DNA from: UBA8437 sp963582065
GTDB taxonomy: Bacteria; Planctomycetota; Planctomycetia; Planctomycetales; Planctomycetaceae
NCBI GenBank assembly: GCA_963582065.1
Contig: CAUZRQ010000015.1
Span: 1 to 64,000 of the forward strand
DNA: 64,000 nt
Reading direction: 5' to 3'
Positions within the stretch are counted from its first letter, which is position 1; each line of letters begins with the position of its first letter. The notes under the pieces are model-generated. The model worked only from the letters and a program-made list of their open reading frames with translations, did not search any database and was not told the origin of the DNA. The position numbers and the translations under genes are program-made. Positions 8,921 to 18,129 of the stretch are shown piece by piece.

Positions 8921-9484
8921 GTGAATCCTCATGACGAACTCAACGCCCTGACCGGGCTGTTTGATGGCGGCGAACGACTGGTGCGATCCGCTGAGCACGT
9001 GTCCGCGGCACTGACACCGTCTCCGTACAGGGAGATGCTCGTCCACAATCACCACATGACGGTGACCATGGAGGAGCACTACGGTAGCGCGGTGAAAGTG
9101 AGGATCGTGGATCAGGTGGATTGCGATGATCTGTATTGCCGGAAGATTGTGCTGTTGAAACTGGACACCGAGGAAGTGGTTCAATTCGGGATCGTCCGGT
9201 TCAACTTCCACTATGTCACCGAGGAGGTGCGTGACGAGATCATTGCCGGTCGGACACCGCTGGGACGGGTTCTGATCAATCACAATGTCCTGCGTCATAT
9301 CGATCTCGGGGCGATCCTGAGAGTGACTGCCGGTGACGAACTCGCCGGCTTGCTGCAGATGCCCTCGGGTGGAGTGACCTACGGCCGGTTAGCGACAATA
9401 TTCTGCAACCAGCACCCCGCGGTCGATCTGCTCGAGATACCGGCACCGTTGGAGACGGGTGAGAACATCGATGATCAGTCTTGA
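8921..9484 (+). CDS. Chorismate-lyase-like (UbiC/UTRA-fold) protein
   Basis: 187 residues from a GTG start. The pattern YREMLVHNHHMT, then a strand pair ending RKIVLLKLDTEEVVQFG, then TPLGRVLINHNVLRHIDLG matches the chorismate pyruvate-lyase-like fold (as in UbiC and mycobacterial Rv2949c relatives). Those enzymes split chorismate into 4-hydroxybenzoate and pyruvate. Planctomycetes generally use menaquinone, so a ubiquinone role is unlikely. The gene overlaps the flavin halogenase-like gene by 14 bases and lies in an operon with a 4-hydroxybenzoyl-CoA-type thioesterase. Production of a hydroxybenzoate starter unit is my inference. I could not check active-site residues by alignment. Confidence 0.6.
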   Translation: MNPHDELNALTGLFDGGERLVRSAEHVSAALTPSPYREMLVHNHHMTVTMEEHYGSAVKVRIVDQVDCDDLYCRKIVLLKLDTEEVVQFGIVRFNFHYVTEEVRDEIIAGRTPLGRVLINHNVLRHIDLGAILRVTAGDELAGLLQMPSGGVTYGRLATIFCNQHPAVDLLEIPAPLETGENIDDQS

Positions 9485-10766
9485 TTCCCTGGGCACCAGC
9501 GGTGCCGACGTGGTTGTGATCGGCGGCGGACCCGCCGGAGCGACCGCTGCCGCGTTGATCGCGGAGGCGGGACACAGCGTGGTTGTGTTTGAACGCGAGT
9601 CCATCCCGCGATTTCATGTCGGTGAGTCGTTGATTCCGGCCACATACTGGACCCTGGAGCGATTGGGGCTGATCGAGCAGCTCAAAGCCAGTGCCTACCC
9701 GAAGAAGTTCAGTGTTCAATTCGTCACCGAAACCGGAAAAGAGACCGCACCGTTTTATTTCGACAAGTTCAAGCCTCATGAGAGTTCTCAGACCTGGCAG
9801 GTCTGGCGGGACGATTTCGATCGGATGTTGATCGAATGTGCCGAGGAACGTGGTGCCGAAGTTGTTTGCGAGGCCCAGGTGACGGAAGTCGTTTTCGCCG
9901 GCGACCAGGTCACCGGTGTTCAGGTCAGAGGGGCGGGTGATCAGGGTGGTGAACCGCAGTTTGTGGCGGCACGAGTTGTGGTTGACGCGAGTGGTCTGTC
10001 GGCATTTCTTGCCAATCGAATGGACCTGAAGGAATCCGATCCGTTGTTGCGGAAGGCCACCGTGTGGGGCTATTTCCGGGGTGGCGCACGCGACGAGGGC
10101 CGCGACGAAGGGGCCACGATCATTCTGCAGACCGAGGGAAAGCGATCCTGGTTCTGGTACATCCCGCTTCCGGACAACGTCGTGAGCGTCGGCTGCACCG
10201 GGAATCTCCGCTACATGTTCCCGGGCGGCGGTGTCGATCTCGAAGCTCTCTGGAAGCGAGAAATGGGTCGCTGCCCGGCCATGCAGTGCCGGCTGGCCAA
10301 TGCGACACGAGAGGGGCCGCTGCGGACAACGCGAGACTTCAGCTACAAGGCGACAAAGGCGGCCGGTGACGGATGGGTGCTGGTCGGTGATGCCGTGGGT
10401 TTCATCGACCCGGTGTATTCCTCCGGCGTGTTCCTGGCACTGAAGTCGGGAGAACTGGCTGCCGACGCGGTCGTCGCGGGGTTGGCGACTGGCGACCTCT
10501 CGGGCGAACGGCTTGGTGCGTGGAAAGCGGGCTACGACGAAGGCGTGATGCATTTCCACAAGCTGGTCTACGCCTTCTACACACCCGGATTCAGTTTCGG
10601 TGCCTTGCTTCGTGATCACCCCGAGTGCACGGGGCACCTGGCCAATATCCTGATGGGCAACGTCTTCGAGCCAGGTGTCGGAGCCCTGTTCGAGGCAATG
10701 GGTGAAGTGGTGCCGCCACGTGACGACGAGTCGGCGATGCTGCAGATGGCCGACGAGGAGTCCTGA
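9471..10766 (+). CDS. Flavin-dependent halogenase-like FAD oxidoreductase
   Basis: 431 residues from the ATG at 9471 (GGTGAG 8 bases upstream; a GTG at 9459 is also possible). The FAD site is VVVIGGGPAGATAA at residues 14-27. Then come HVGESLIP (49-56), a lysine pair K78-K79 in the position of the catalytic lysine of CmlS/PrnA-type halogenases, SWFWYIP (226-232) close to the halogenase GWxWxIP motif with G changed to S, and VGDAVGFIDPVYSSGV (305-320). The family also contains hydroxylases, dehydrogenases and geranylgeranyl reductases, so halogenation is a hypothesis. The overlap with the chorismate-lyase-like gene suggests the two act together, for example on an aromatic acid. Confidence 0.78.
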   Translation: MISLDSLGTSGADVVVIGGGPAGATAAALIAEAGHSVVVFERESIPRFHVGESLIPATYWTLERLGLIEQLKASAYPKKFSVQFVTETGKETAPFYFDKFKPHESSQTWQVWRDDFDRMLIECAEERGAEVVCEAQVTEVVFAGDQVTGVQVRGAGDQGGEPQFVAARVVVDASGLSAFLANRMDLKESDPLLRKATVWGYFRGGARDEGRDEGATIILQTEGKRSWFWYIPLPDNVVSVGCTGNLRYMFPGGGVDLEALWKREMGRCPAMQCRLANATREGPLRTTRDFSYKATKAAGDGWVLVGDAVGFIDPVYSSGVFLALKSGELAADAVVAGLATGDLSGERLGAWKAGYDEGVMHFHKLVYAFYTPGFSFGALLRDHPECTGHLANILMGNVFEPGVGALFEAMGEVVPPRDDESAMLQMADEES

Positions 10767-10769
10767 GGC

Positions 10770-11078
10770 ATGTCGGAAAACCCGCCCGGATCACGGCTGT
10801 CCAGGTCCGCGTTCTGGCTGGTCGTGTTGCTGCTCGTCGGGGCCCAGCAGTGGTCGGGGTCTTGGTCTTCCGAAACGCTGGTGCTGGGGTTCCTGCCAGC
10901 GCCGTTGTTCTATCACGTCATGGTGTCACTGGCGGCTGTTGCCGTGTGGTGGGTCGGAACGATCGTTGCCTGGCCAGATGACACGAAGGGTCCGGAGGCG
11001 TTGTTGTCGGACGCCGAGGTGGTTCGGACAACCGGGCCGTCCGAGGATGAGGTGTCAGCGACGGGGGAACCGTCGTGA
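10770..11078 (+). CDS. DUF3311-like small membrane protein
   Basis: 102 residues. Two hydrophobic helices (about 13-25 and 38-65, the second including LPAPLFYHVMVSLAAVAVWW) are followed by a polar tail. Small proteins of this type regularly sit just before a sodium/solute symporter and may be its subunit. Here the gene ends inside the symporter start (GTGA overlap), which supports that pairing. Confidence 0.65.
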   Translation: MSENPPGSRLSRSAFWLVVLLLVGAQQWSGSWSSETLVLGFLPAPLFYHVMVSLAAVAVWWVGTIVAWPDDTKGPEALLSDAEVVRTTGPSEDEVSATGEPS

Positions 11079-12661
11079 CGCAGTTGGCGATCATCATCGC
11101 GTACCTGGTATTGCTCCTGGGCCTGGGGGCCGTGGCGGCGAGGTTCTCGCGTGGCACCAGCCGCGATTACCTGCTGGCAAGTCACTCCATCGGCCCGGTA
11201 CTGCTGTTGATGTCGCTTTTCGGGACCACGATGACCGCCTTTGCACTGGTCGGGTCGACCGGTAAGTCGTACCAGTTGGGTATTGGTGTCTATGGACTGA
11301 TGGCCTCCTCGAGCGGAATTGTCCATTCCCTTTGTTTCTTTGTTATCGGGGTCAAACTCTGGAAACTCGGACAACAGCACGGTTACACCACGCAGGTCGA
11401 GTTCTTCCGCGATCGCCTGGGGTCACACGCCTTCGGCTACCTGTTGTTTCCGGTGCTGGTCGGGCTGGTGATTCCGTATCTGTTGATCGGCGTCCTGGGT
11501 GCCGGTGCGGTCGTCAATGGCGTGACGCGGGGCACCTTCGACGAGGCGTTCGCGAGTTCAGGGCATGGCGTGCCCCCCTGGCTGGGTTCGTTGACGATCT
11601 GCCTGGTTGTGCTCGCCTACGTGTTCACCGGGGGCATGAGAGGGACCGCGTGGGCCAACACGTTTCAGACGGCCGTGTTCATGGTGCTGGGTGTTGTCAC
11701 CTTCGTCGTGATCGCCCGTGAAATCGGGGGTGGCGAGAGTTTTCTCGACAGCCTGAGAGGGGCGACGGCCCGGGTGCTGGAGGCCCACCCCGAAAAGCTG
11801 GTGATGAAGCCGCCAAAGTTGTTCTTTTTCAGCTTCCTGCTGATTCCGCTGTCTGCCGGAATGTTTCCGCACCTGTTCCAACACTGGCTGACGGCGCGGA
11901 GTGCGGCGGCGTTCAAGTTGCCGGTGATCGTGCATCCGCTGTTTATCCTGATCGTGTGGGTGCCGTGTGTCATGGTCGGGGTGTGGGCGACGTCGGCGGT
12001 GGTCGATGGGCAGCAGGTCTTTGCCGAACCGCCCGGGAACGTCAATACGGTGTTGCCGATTCTGTTGGGGAAGGTGGCCGGCCCGGTGCTCTCGGGGCTG
12101 CTCTCGGCGGGAATTCTCGCTGCGGTGATGTCTTCGCTCGACAGCCAATTCCTGTGCCTGGGGACAATGTTCACCAACGACATCGTGCTGGCCCGCCGTG
12201 AGGCGAACGAGACGGGCGATGATGGCCGCGTGGTGCGAATGGCACGCTTGTTCATCGTGGCGATCGTCGCTGTGACCTACCTGTTGAGTCTCGGAGAACC
12301 GGCAGGGATCTTCGATCTCGGTCTCTGGTGTTTCGCCGGATTCACCGGCCTGGTGCCGTTGGTGCTGGCCGCCTTGTACTGGCGTCGACTGACGCTGCCC
12401 GGTGCCGTGGCCAGTGTCCTGGCCATGGTTGTGACGTGGTTGACCCTGTTCCTGTTGGACATGGGCGGATATCCACCGGATCCCAGGTACAAGTTCCTCG
12501 GGATGTTGCCGGTTGCGACGGTCCTCGCCGTGGCGACGATCGCCCTGGTCGTGGTCTCGCTGGCCACACGTCCACCCTCGAACGAAACTCTGGCGAAGTT
12601 TTTTCCTCCAAATTCGAGCGGCGGCCGGGCGATACCGGACGTGCCCGAATTGCCGGACTGA
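11075..12661 (+). CDS. Sodium:solute symporter family protein
   Basis: 528 residues with about 13 predicted membrane helices. SRDYLLASHSIGP near residue 28, VFTGGMRGTAWANTFQT near 187 and AAVMSSLDSQFL near 347 are typical SSF features. It starts at a GTG overlapping the DUF3311-like stop by four bases. Members move small organic solutes such as pantothenate, proline or carboxylates with sodium ions. The substrate cannot be read here. In the operon it could import a precursor or release a product. Confidence 0.85.
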   Translation: MTQLAIIIAYLVLLLGLGAVAARFSRGTSRDYLLASHSIGPVLLLMSLFGTTMTAFALVGSTGKSYQLGIGVYGLMASSSGIVHSLCFFVIGVKLWKLGQQHGYTTQVEFFRDRLGSHAFGYLLFPVLVGLVIPYLLIGVLGAGAVVNGVTRGTFDEAFASSGHGVPPWLGSLTICLVVLAYVFTGGMRGTAWANTFQTAVFMVLGVVTFVVIAREIGGGESFLDSLRGATARVLEAHPEKLVMKPPKLFFFSFLLIPLSAGMFPHLFQHWLTARSAAAFKLPVIVHPLFILIVWVPCVMVGVWATSAVVDGQQVFAEPPGNVNTVLPILLGKVAGPVLSGLLSAGILAAVMSSLDSQFLCLGTMFTNDIVLARREANETGDDGRVVRMARLFIVAIVAVTYLLSLGEPAGIFDLGLWCFAGFTGLVPLVLAALYWRRLTLPGAVASVLAMVVTWLTLFLLDMGGYPPDPRYKFLGMLPVATVLAVATIALVVVSLATRPPSNETLAKFFPPNSSGGRAIPDVPELPD

Positions 12662-12672
12662 AAGGGGTCGGG

Positions 12673-13101
12673 ATGTCCGCAGCTTTCACCACAAGGCGGC
12701 GTGTCGAGTTTGCCGACACGGACATGGCCGGCCTGATTCACTTCACGACGTTCTTTCGGATGATGGAATCGGCCGAACACGAATTTCTGAGGTCTCTGGG
12801 GACGTCCGTAGTCAAACGGGACGAGGATGGTGCCACGATCGGCTGGCCGCGACGCGAGACCGAGTGCGAGTTTCATTCCCCGGCTGTCTTTGAGGATGAG
12901 TTGGTGGTGGAGATCACTGTCGAGCGGATGGGCCGGTCGTCGTTGACCCTCGGCTACGAGTTTTCTCGTGGAGAAACACGAATCGCCAGCGGACGGATGA
13001 AAACGGTCTGCTGTCGAGTGGCACGTGACACGGGACTGTCGGCGATCGAGATTCCCGGCCCGTTGCGTGACCAACTGGACAAATTGATTGAGACGGAGTG
13101 A
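12673..13101 (+). CDS. 4-hydroxybenzoyl-CoA-thioesterase-like hotdog protein
   Basis: 142 residues from the ATG at 12673, with AAAGGGG 5 bases upstream. VEFADTDMAGLIHFTTFFRMME near residue 10 is the active-site helix signature of YbgC/4-HBA-CoA thioesterases, including the conserved aspartate. It hydrolyses acyl- or aroyl-CoA esters, or acyl carrier protein thioesters, in the cytoplasm. The gap to the symporter gene is 11 bases and to the ABC gene 4. Together with a chorismate-lyase-like gene in the same operon it points to an aromatic acid intermediate. Confidence 0.85.
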   Translation: MSAAFTTRRRVEFADTDMAGLIHFTTFFRMMESAEHEFLRSLGTSVVKRDEDGATIGWPRRETECEFHSPAVFEDELVVEITVERMGRSSLTLGYEFSRGETRIASGRMKTVCCRVARDTGLSAIEIPGPLRDQLDKLIETE

Positions 13102-13105
13102 CAGC

Positions 13106-13816
13106 GTGAGCGGAGACGAACAACATCGGGAGCCGCATCTGCGGGTCCGCGGCCTGGAGAAGACCTTTCGGAGTGGCGATTCGCCGCTGACGGTGCTGTC
13201 GGGGCTCGACCTGGAAATGGATCGAGGGGATCGACTGGCGATCACCGGCCCATCGGGATCCGGGAAGAGCACGTTGTTGTACATCATCGGGACGCTCGAT
13301 GAACCGACGGCGGGAACGGTCGAGGTGGCCGGAACGGATCCCTTCGAACGTGACGACACCGGCCTGGCTGACTTTCGCAGCACCGAGGTGGGGTTCATTT
13401 TTCAGGACCATCACTTGCTGCCGCAGTGCACGGTGTTGGAGAACGTCATGATCCCGTTGATAGCGGCCGATGGAGCCGGAGCGGCCGGTGAGGCTCGAGC
13501 CCGAGGCCTGCTCGAGCGTGTGGGCTTGTCGGGACGGAGCGGTCACCTGCCGGCTCGTATTTCCGGAGGTGAACGTCAACGGGTTGCTGTTTGTCGGGCA
13601 TTGATCAACGAACCCTCGTTGCTGCTGGCTGATGAGCCGACGGGGAACCTGGACCAGAAAACGGCCGACCGGGTGGGGACGCTGTTGCTGGAACTGTCCG
13701 AGGAGCAGCAGGCCGTGTTGATCTGCGTGACACACAGCCTCGAGTTGGCCTCGCGGTTCCCGCGACGTTGCGAATTGACCGACGGGCAACTGGTCGAACT
13801 GGAGACAGGCGGATGA
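13106..13816 (+). CDS. LolD/MacB-type ABC transporter ATP-binding protein
   Basis: 236 residues from the GTG at 13106. A TTG at 13088 is open but would start inside the thioesterase gene. Walker A GPSGSGKST is at 48-56, the signature ISGGERQRVAV is near 151, and Walker B LLLADEPTGNLD is near 172. EPTGNLD is characteristic of the LolD/FtsE/MacB subfamily, whose partners are FtsX-type permeases. The partner gene follows with an ATGA overlap, so the two form one transporter. Confidence 0.93.
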   Translation: MSGDEQHREPHLRVRGLEKTFRSGDSPLTVLSGLDLEMDRGDRLAITGPSGSGKSTLLYIIGTLDEPTAGTVEVAGTDPFERDDTGLADFRSTEVGFIFQDHHLLPQCTVLENVMIPLIAADGAGAAGEARARGLLERVGLSGRSGHLPARISGGERQRVAVCRALINEPSLLLADEPTGNLDQKTADRVGTLLLELSEEQQAVLICVTHSLELASRFPRRCELTDGQLVELETGG

Positions 13817-16800
13817 CACGGTGGGGCTTGCTGCTGGCGACGTTGCGGTTCCATTGGCGGTCTAACCTGGCCGTCGGAATGGGCGTCGTCGCAGCCACTG
13901 CCGTGATCACCGGCGCGCTGGTCGTCGGTGATTCCGTGCAGACCAGCCTGCTGGACATGCATCTCGATCGCCTGGGACGCGTGGACATGGCGATCATTGG
14001 AGGAGATCGCTTCGTGCGCGAGGAACTGGCCGATGACATTCAACGGGTGATCGGCGGCGATGTCGAGGTTGCTCCGCTGATGATGATCCGTGGAAGCCTG
14101 GAGACGGGTGGTGCCGACGCGATTGGTGAGCGTACGGGACTGCGGGTCGGTGGCGTCATGGTGTACGGCATCGATGACCGCTTCTGGAAGCTGACACAGC
14201 ATGGCGCCTTGGAGCCGCCGCAACCCGGTGAAGTCGTGCTGTCGGAAGGAGTTGCCGCGCAGTTGGGCCGAGCCGTCCAAGCCGGCGAGGATGTGCGACT
14301 GTGGATGGAAATGCCCAATTTCATTCCGCGAGATACGCTGCTGGGAGAACGCGACAACGACACGATCGACCTGCCTCTGAAAGTCCGCGCTGTGGTTGGA
14401 TCGGGTGATCCGGAAGCCCGCCGCGGCGTTGGTCGATTTGACCTGAATCCCAGCCAGCAACTGCCCAAGGTGGCCTTTGTCGCGTTGTCGACGCTGCAGG
14501 AGACGTTTCGGCTGCAATCACGTCGGGTCCGCAACCGTGAACAGAGACGGATAGAGGTGTATCCGGCGCGAGTCAATACGCTGGTGGTCGCCGGTGGAGA
14601 TCCACAGTCGGTTGCTGATGCGCTGGGGAAGGCGATCACGCTGGACGATCTCGGCCTGAGCCTGCGGCGGCTGGAGAAACGCGGTTACGTGGCGCTGGAG
14701 AGCAATCGAATGGTGCTCGACGACGTGATGGTCGCAGCTGCCGAGACGGTCACCGCTTCGAGATCGCGAGTGCTGGTTCACCTGGCAAACCGGCTCTCAA
14801 ATGCCGACGACCCGACGCAATACTCGATGTATTCGATTGTCGGGGGGCTCGAACCCGATGAAGTGGCCGCTGCGCCGTTCGGGCCCTTCGCCGCCGGTGA
14901 CACCTCTGCCGATGCCATGTCGAATCTGTCCGACGATGGAATTGTCATCAACCGCTGGTTGGCCGAGGACCTGAAGCTCGAGGTTGGCGGGCGGTTGAAG
15001 ATGACCTACCACCTGGTGGGGTCCGCTGGTGAACTGCCGGAGGAGGAGCGGACCTTTCGCGTACACGCGGTCGTCGAATTGGCCGGACCGGCTGATGATC
15101 GCGGCCTGACACCTCACGTGCCGGGCATCACCGATGTGAGGACGTTTCGTGACTGGCGGCAGCCATTCGAGATGGACCTCGACGCGTTGACTGACCGCGA
15201 TGATGACTATTGGGATGAGTTTCGGGCGACGCCGAAGGCATTCGTGACGCGGCGGGCAGCCATCGGCATGTGGCAAAGCCGTTACGGCAAATCGACATCG
15301 TTGCGGATCGCCATCGATCCGGCCGACAAAGACGCGTTGGTGAAGCTGGATGGCGCGATTCGGGCGAACATTGATCTTCCCGCACTCGGCTTGTCGGTAC
15401 AGCCGGTCAAGGAACACGGCGTCAGGGCAGCCAGTGGGACGACACCATTCAGCGGGCTGTTTGTCGGATTCAGTTTCTTCCTGATCGGTGCGGCAACGAT
15501 CCTGGTCGGATTGTTGTTTCGACTGGGAATCGAACGACGCGTACGCAGCACCGGGCTGGTCCTGGCGCTGGGTTTCCCGATTCGCCTTGTCCTGATGTTG
15601 CTGGCTGCCGAGGGCGCGGTGGTGGTCACGATCGGTGGCGCCGTCGGTGCGGCCGTCGGAGTCGCCTATGCCCACCTGATGGTCTTCGGCCTCACTCATT
15701 GGTGGGTCGGCGCGGTGGGCACGTCGTTCCTGGAAGTCGACGTGCGAGTGGTGAGCCTTTTGGCAGGATTCGCGATTTCTGCCGTCGTGGCGCTTACCGC
15801 AATTCTCTTGTCAGCCCGCGGACTGCTGAAGGTGCCGTCACGGGAACTGCTGGCCGGTCTGGTCCGTCGGGCAATTGACGGCGCCGATGCCATCGGTCGG
15901 AGCCGACGCGTGTTCTGGGTATCGCTCGTCTGCGCGGGTGCCGGACTCCTTGTCGGCGTGTTTACCCCCGACGACGTCCTGTCGAAGGAGGCGTTTTCCG
16001 GTCTGACGATCCGCATCGTTCTGTTCTTCGTGCTGGGCATGTCTTTCCTGGTCGCTGCGATCGCCGTGTTGGCCATCGTGCTGGGTTTGGAGCGAAAGGG
16101 TGGCCTGCGTGGTCAGGGAGCGGTGGCCGTCATCCGACTGGGATTTCGCAATGCCGCCAGGCACAGGGCTCGCAGTGTGTTGTCGGTCGCGATGATCGCC
16201 TCGGCCGCGTTCCTGATTACGGCTGTTGCTGCCGGTCGTCGTGACCCGGTTGCCGAATGGCCCGATCGCTCAAGCGGATCCGGTGGGTTCCTGTTGGTAG
16301 CCGAGTCGAGCCAGTCGCTGGTCTTCGATCCCGGAACCAAAAACGGACAATCGGAACTGGACATCTCCGCCGACGTGTCGACTGATCAGGCAACTCTCCT
16401 GGAGTCCATCGATCTCCACTCGTTCCGCATGAAAGCCGGCGAGGAGTCCAGTTGCCTGAACCTGTACCAGACGCGGTTGCCGACGATTCTGGGAATGAGC
16501 CGACGGACGATTGATCGTGGTGGCTTCCGGTTTGTCGGGGCTGCCGAAGCGAATCCATGGAAGCTGCTTGAAGATATGTCGAAGGCGGATTCGTCTGCAG
16601 GATCCGCTGTACCGCTTCCCGTGTTTCCGGTTGTCGGAGACATGAACACGCTGCAATACAGTCTGCACAAGGGGGTGGGAGACCGGATCGGTTACCCGAC
16701 CGAGGAAGCTCCGACATTGTGGCTTGAGATTGTCGGGATGCTCGACGCGAGTGTCTTTCAGGGCGTACTGGTGATGTCGGAGGCCCATTTCAGGAAGGCA

Positions 16801-17388
16801 TTTCCCGAGGAAGTGGGATTCCGGTATTTCCTGGTCGGCGACACTCGTTTCGGAAATGCGGGAAAAACACCGGGAGACCTGGCCGAACTGAACCGGGTCC
16901 GCAGTGGGCAGGTGGAGTTGCTGGAAGCGAAGCTGGGCAACTACGGATTTGACGCCGAGCCGGTGGTCGATCGCCTGGGCCGGTTTTTGTCCGTCCAGAA
17001 CACATACCTGGCAACATTCCAGGTGCTGGGTGGCCTGGGCTTACTGCTGGGGACGATCGGTCTGGCGACGGTGATGCAGCGAAATGTACTGGAACGCCGC
17101 AGCGAACTGGCACTGTTGCGAGCGGTTGGGTTCCGTCGTTCGGGGTTGCGATGGCTGGTGCTCAGTGAGAATGCGTTCCTGTTGAGCTGGGGGTTGTTCA
17201 GCGGCACCATTTCGGCGCTTTTGGCAATGTCTCCGCACCTCTTGACCGCGGGAGCCGATGTCTGGGAACTGGCAAGCGGACTGGGCCAACTCTTGTCCGG
17301 AGTCGTCGTGGTCGGGATGCTCGCCGCTGGTTTGGCCGTGGCCGAAGCCGTCCGCACGCCGGTAGTCGAGTCCCTTCGCAGCGAGTGA
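13813..17388 (+). CDS. Large FtsX/MacB-type ABC permease
   Basis: 1191 residues from the ATG at 13813, overlapping the ATPase stop. One helix lies near residues 20-45 and a large extracytoplasmic part covers about 45-560. A central membrane block follows with helices near 565-590, 600-640, 655-680, 700-720, 735-765 and 795-815. A second outer part is followed by three C-terminal helices (about 1065-1090, 1115-1140, 1160-1180). The ERRSELALLRAVGFRRSG loop before the last helices is the FtsX mark. The doubled layout recalls LolC/E-like or mechanotransmission permeases. It probably moves a lipid, peptide or secondary product across the envelope. It is the last gene of the operon. Confidence 0.87.
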   Translation: MTRWGLLLATLRFHWRSNLAVGMGVVAATAVITGALVVGDSVQTSLLDMHLDRLGRVDMAIIGGDRFVREELADDIQRVIGGDVEVAPLMMIRGSLETGGADAIGERTGLRVGGVMVYGIDDRFWKLTQHGALEPPQPGEVVLSEGVAAQLGRAVQAGEDVRLWMEMPNFIPRDTLLGERDNDTIDLPLKVRAVVGSGDPEARRGVGRFDLNPSQQLPKVAFVALSTLQETFRLQSRRVRNREQRRIEVYPARVNTLVVAGGDPQSVADALGKAITLDDLGLSLRRLEKRGYVALESNRMVLDDVMVAAAETVTASRSRVLVHLANRLSNADDPTQYSMYSIVGGLEPDEVAAAPFGPFAAGDTSADAMSNLSDDGIVINRWLAEDLKLEVGGRLKMTYHLVGSAGELPEEERTFRVHAVVELAGPADDRGLTPHVPGITDVRTFRDWRQPFEMDLDALTDRDDDYWDEFRATPKAFVTRRAAIGMWQSRYGKSTSLRIAIDPADKDALVKLDGAIRANIDLPALGLSVQPVKEHGVRAASGTTPFSGLFVGFSFFLIGAATILVGLLFRLGIERRVRSTGLVLALGFPIRLVLMLLAAEGAVVVTIGGAVGAAVGVAYAHLMVFGLTHWWVGAVGTSFLEVDVRVVSLLAGFAISAVVALTAILLSARGLLKVPSRELLAGLVRRAIDGADAIGRSRRVFWVSLVCAGAGLLVGVFTPDDVLSKEAFSGLTIRIVLFFVLGMSFLVAAIAVLAIVLGLERKGGLRGQGAVAVIRLGFRNAARHRARSVLSVAMIASAAFLITAVAAGRRDPVAEWPDRSSGSGGFLLVAESSQSLVFDPGTKNGQSELDISADVSTDQATLLESIDLHSFRMKAGEESSCLNLYQTRLPTILGMSRRTIDRGGFRFVGAAEANPWKLLEDMSKADSSAGSAVPLPVFPVVGDMNTLQYSLHKGVGDRIGYPTEEAPTLWLEIVGMLDASVFQGVLVMSEAHFRKAFPEEVGFRYFLVGDTRFGNAGKTPGDLAELNRVRSGQVELLEAKLGNYGFDAEPVVDRLGRFLSVQNTYLATFQVLGGLGLLLGTIGLATVMQRNVLERRSELALLRAVGFRRSGLRWLVLSENAFLLSWGLFSGTISALLAMSPHLLTAGADVWELASGLGQLLSGVVVVGMLAAGLAVAEAVRTPVVESLRSE

Positions 17389-17535
17389 TCCTCGCGCGGT
17401 CATTGAATCCCGACGGGGATGCGGTCGGCGTGGGAAAACTCTAGGATGTCCGCACTCGTGGTCGGCTGATCCGGAGTTGATTGTAGATGGACGCAGCCGA
17501 CGCGGGGAGCATTGTCGTCAGCAGAAGGGATTCCG

Positions 17536-18129
17536 ATGAAACACCAGTTGCCGATTCTCTTTGCCTTGGGAACCGCATTGTGCTGGGGGCTGTACGGACC
17601 GACGTTGCAGCATGCCCGTGCTCCCGGTTCCCCGCCGGCACCTCCGCCGGACGGTTGGAGTCCATTCAAGCCCTATGTCGGGATTGGCCTGGCGTATCTG
17701 GTCCTGGCGATTATCGGTGGACTGATCATGATGAAGGTCAAGGGCGACAGCTTCAGTTTCTGGGGAACGCAGAAACCGGCACTCACCTGGGGTTTTGCAG
17801 CCGGAATTCTGGGCGCATTGGGGGCACTGTGTCTGACCTCTGCCATGTCCACTTTCACCGGTAAGCCGATCCCCGAGCTGGTCATGCCAATCGTGTTCGG
17901 CGGTGCGGTGACGATCGTCGGCATTCACGCGGCAATCACTCATGGCGGAATGAGGCCCATGATGGGCGTGGGGATCCTGTTGACCGGTGTCGGAATTATC
18001 TTGGTGGCTTCGAATACTCCTCACGGAACGGGGCACAAGAAGCCGGGTCCCGAGGTGTCTGCTGCGGGGGCGGCAGCCGCCCAGGCAGACGAAATCTCGG
18101 CCACCGATGTACAGGGTGATGGTGAGTGA
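17536..18129 (+). CDS. EamA/DMT-like small integral membrane protein
   Basis: 197 residues from the ATG at 17536, with AGAAGGG 6 bases upstream. About five hydrophobic segments are visible, including ILFALGTALCWGLYGP, GIGLAYLVLAIIGGLIMM and GVGILLTGVGIILVASN. The first resembles the opening helix of drug/metabolite transporters, but the protein is only half their usual length of ten helices. It ends in an alanine-rich acidic tail. The function is unknown. No clear promoter is seen in the 147 bases before it. Confidence 0.6.
   Translation: MKHQLPILFALGTALCWGLYGPTLQHARAPGSPPAPPPDGWSPFKPYVGIGLAYLVLAIIGGLIMMKVKGDSFSFWGTQKPALTWGFAAGILGALGALCLTSAMSTFTGKPIPELVMPIVFGGAVTIVGIHAAITHGGMRPMMGVGILLTGVGIILVASNTPHGTGHKKPGPEVSAAGAAAAQADEISATDVQGDGE

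Noticed and set aside
9276..10637. Leftward open frame opposite the flavin oxidoreductase
   Set aside because: No motifs, and it crosses the boundary of two well-supported genes.
5207..17388. Calling the operon an aryl-polyene or polyketide cluster
   Set aside because: No ketosynthase, acyl carrier protein, dehydratase or glycosyltransferase is present.
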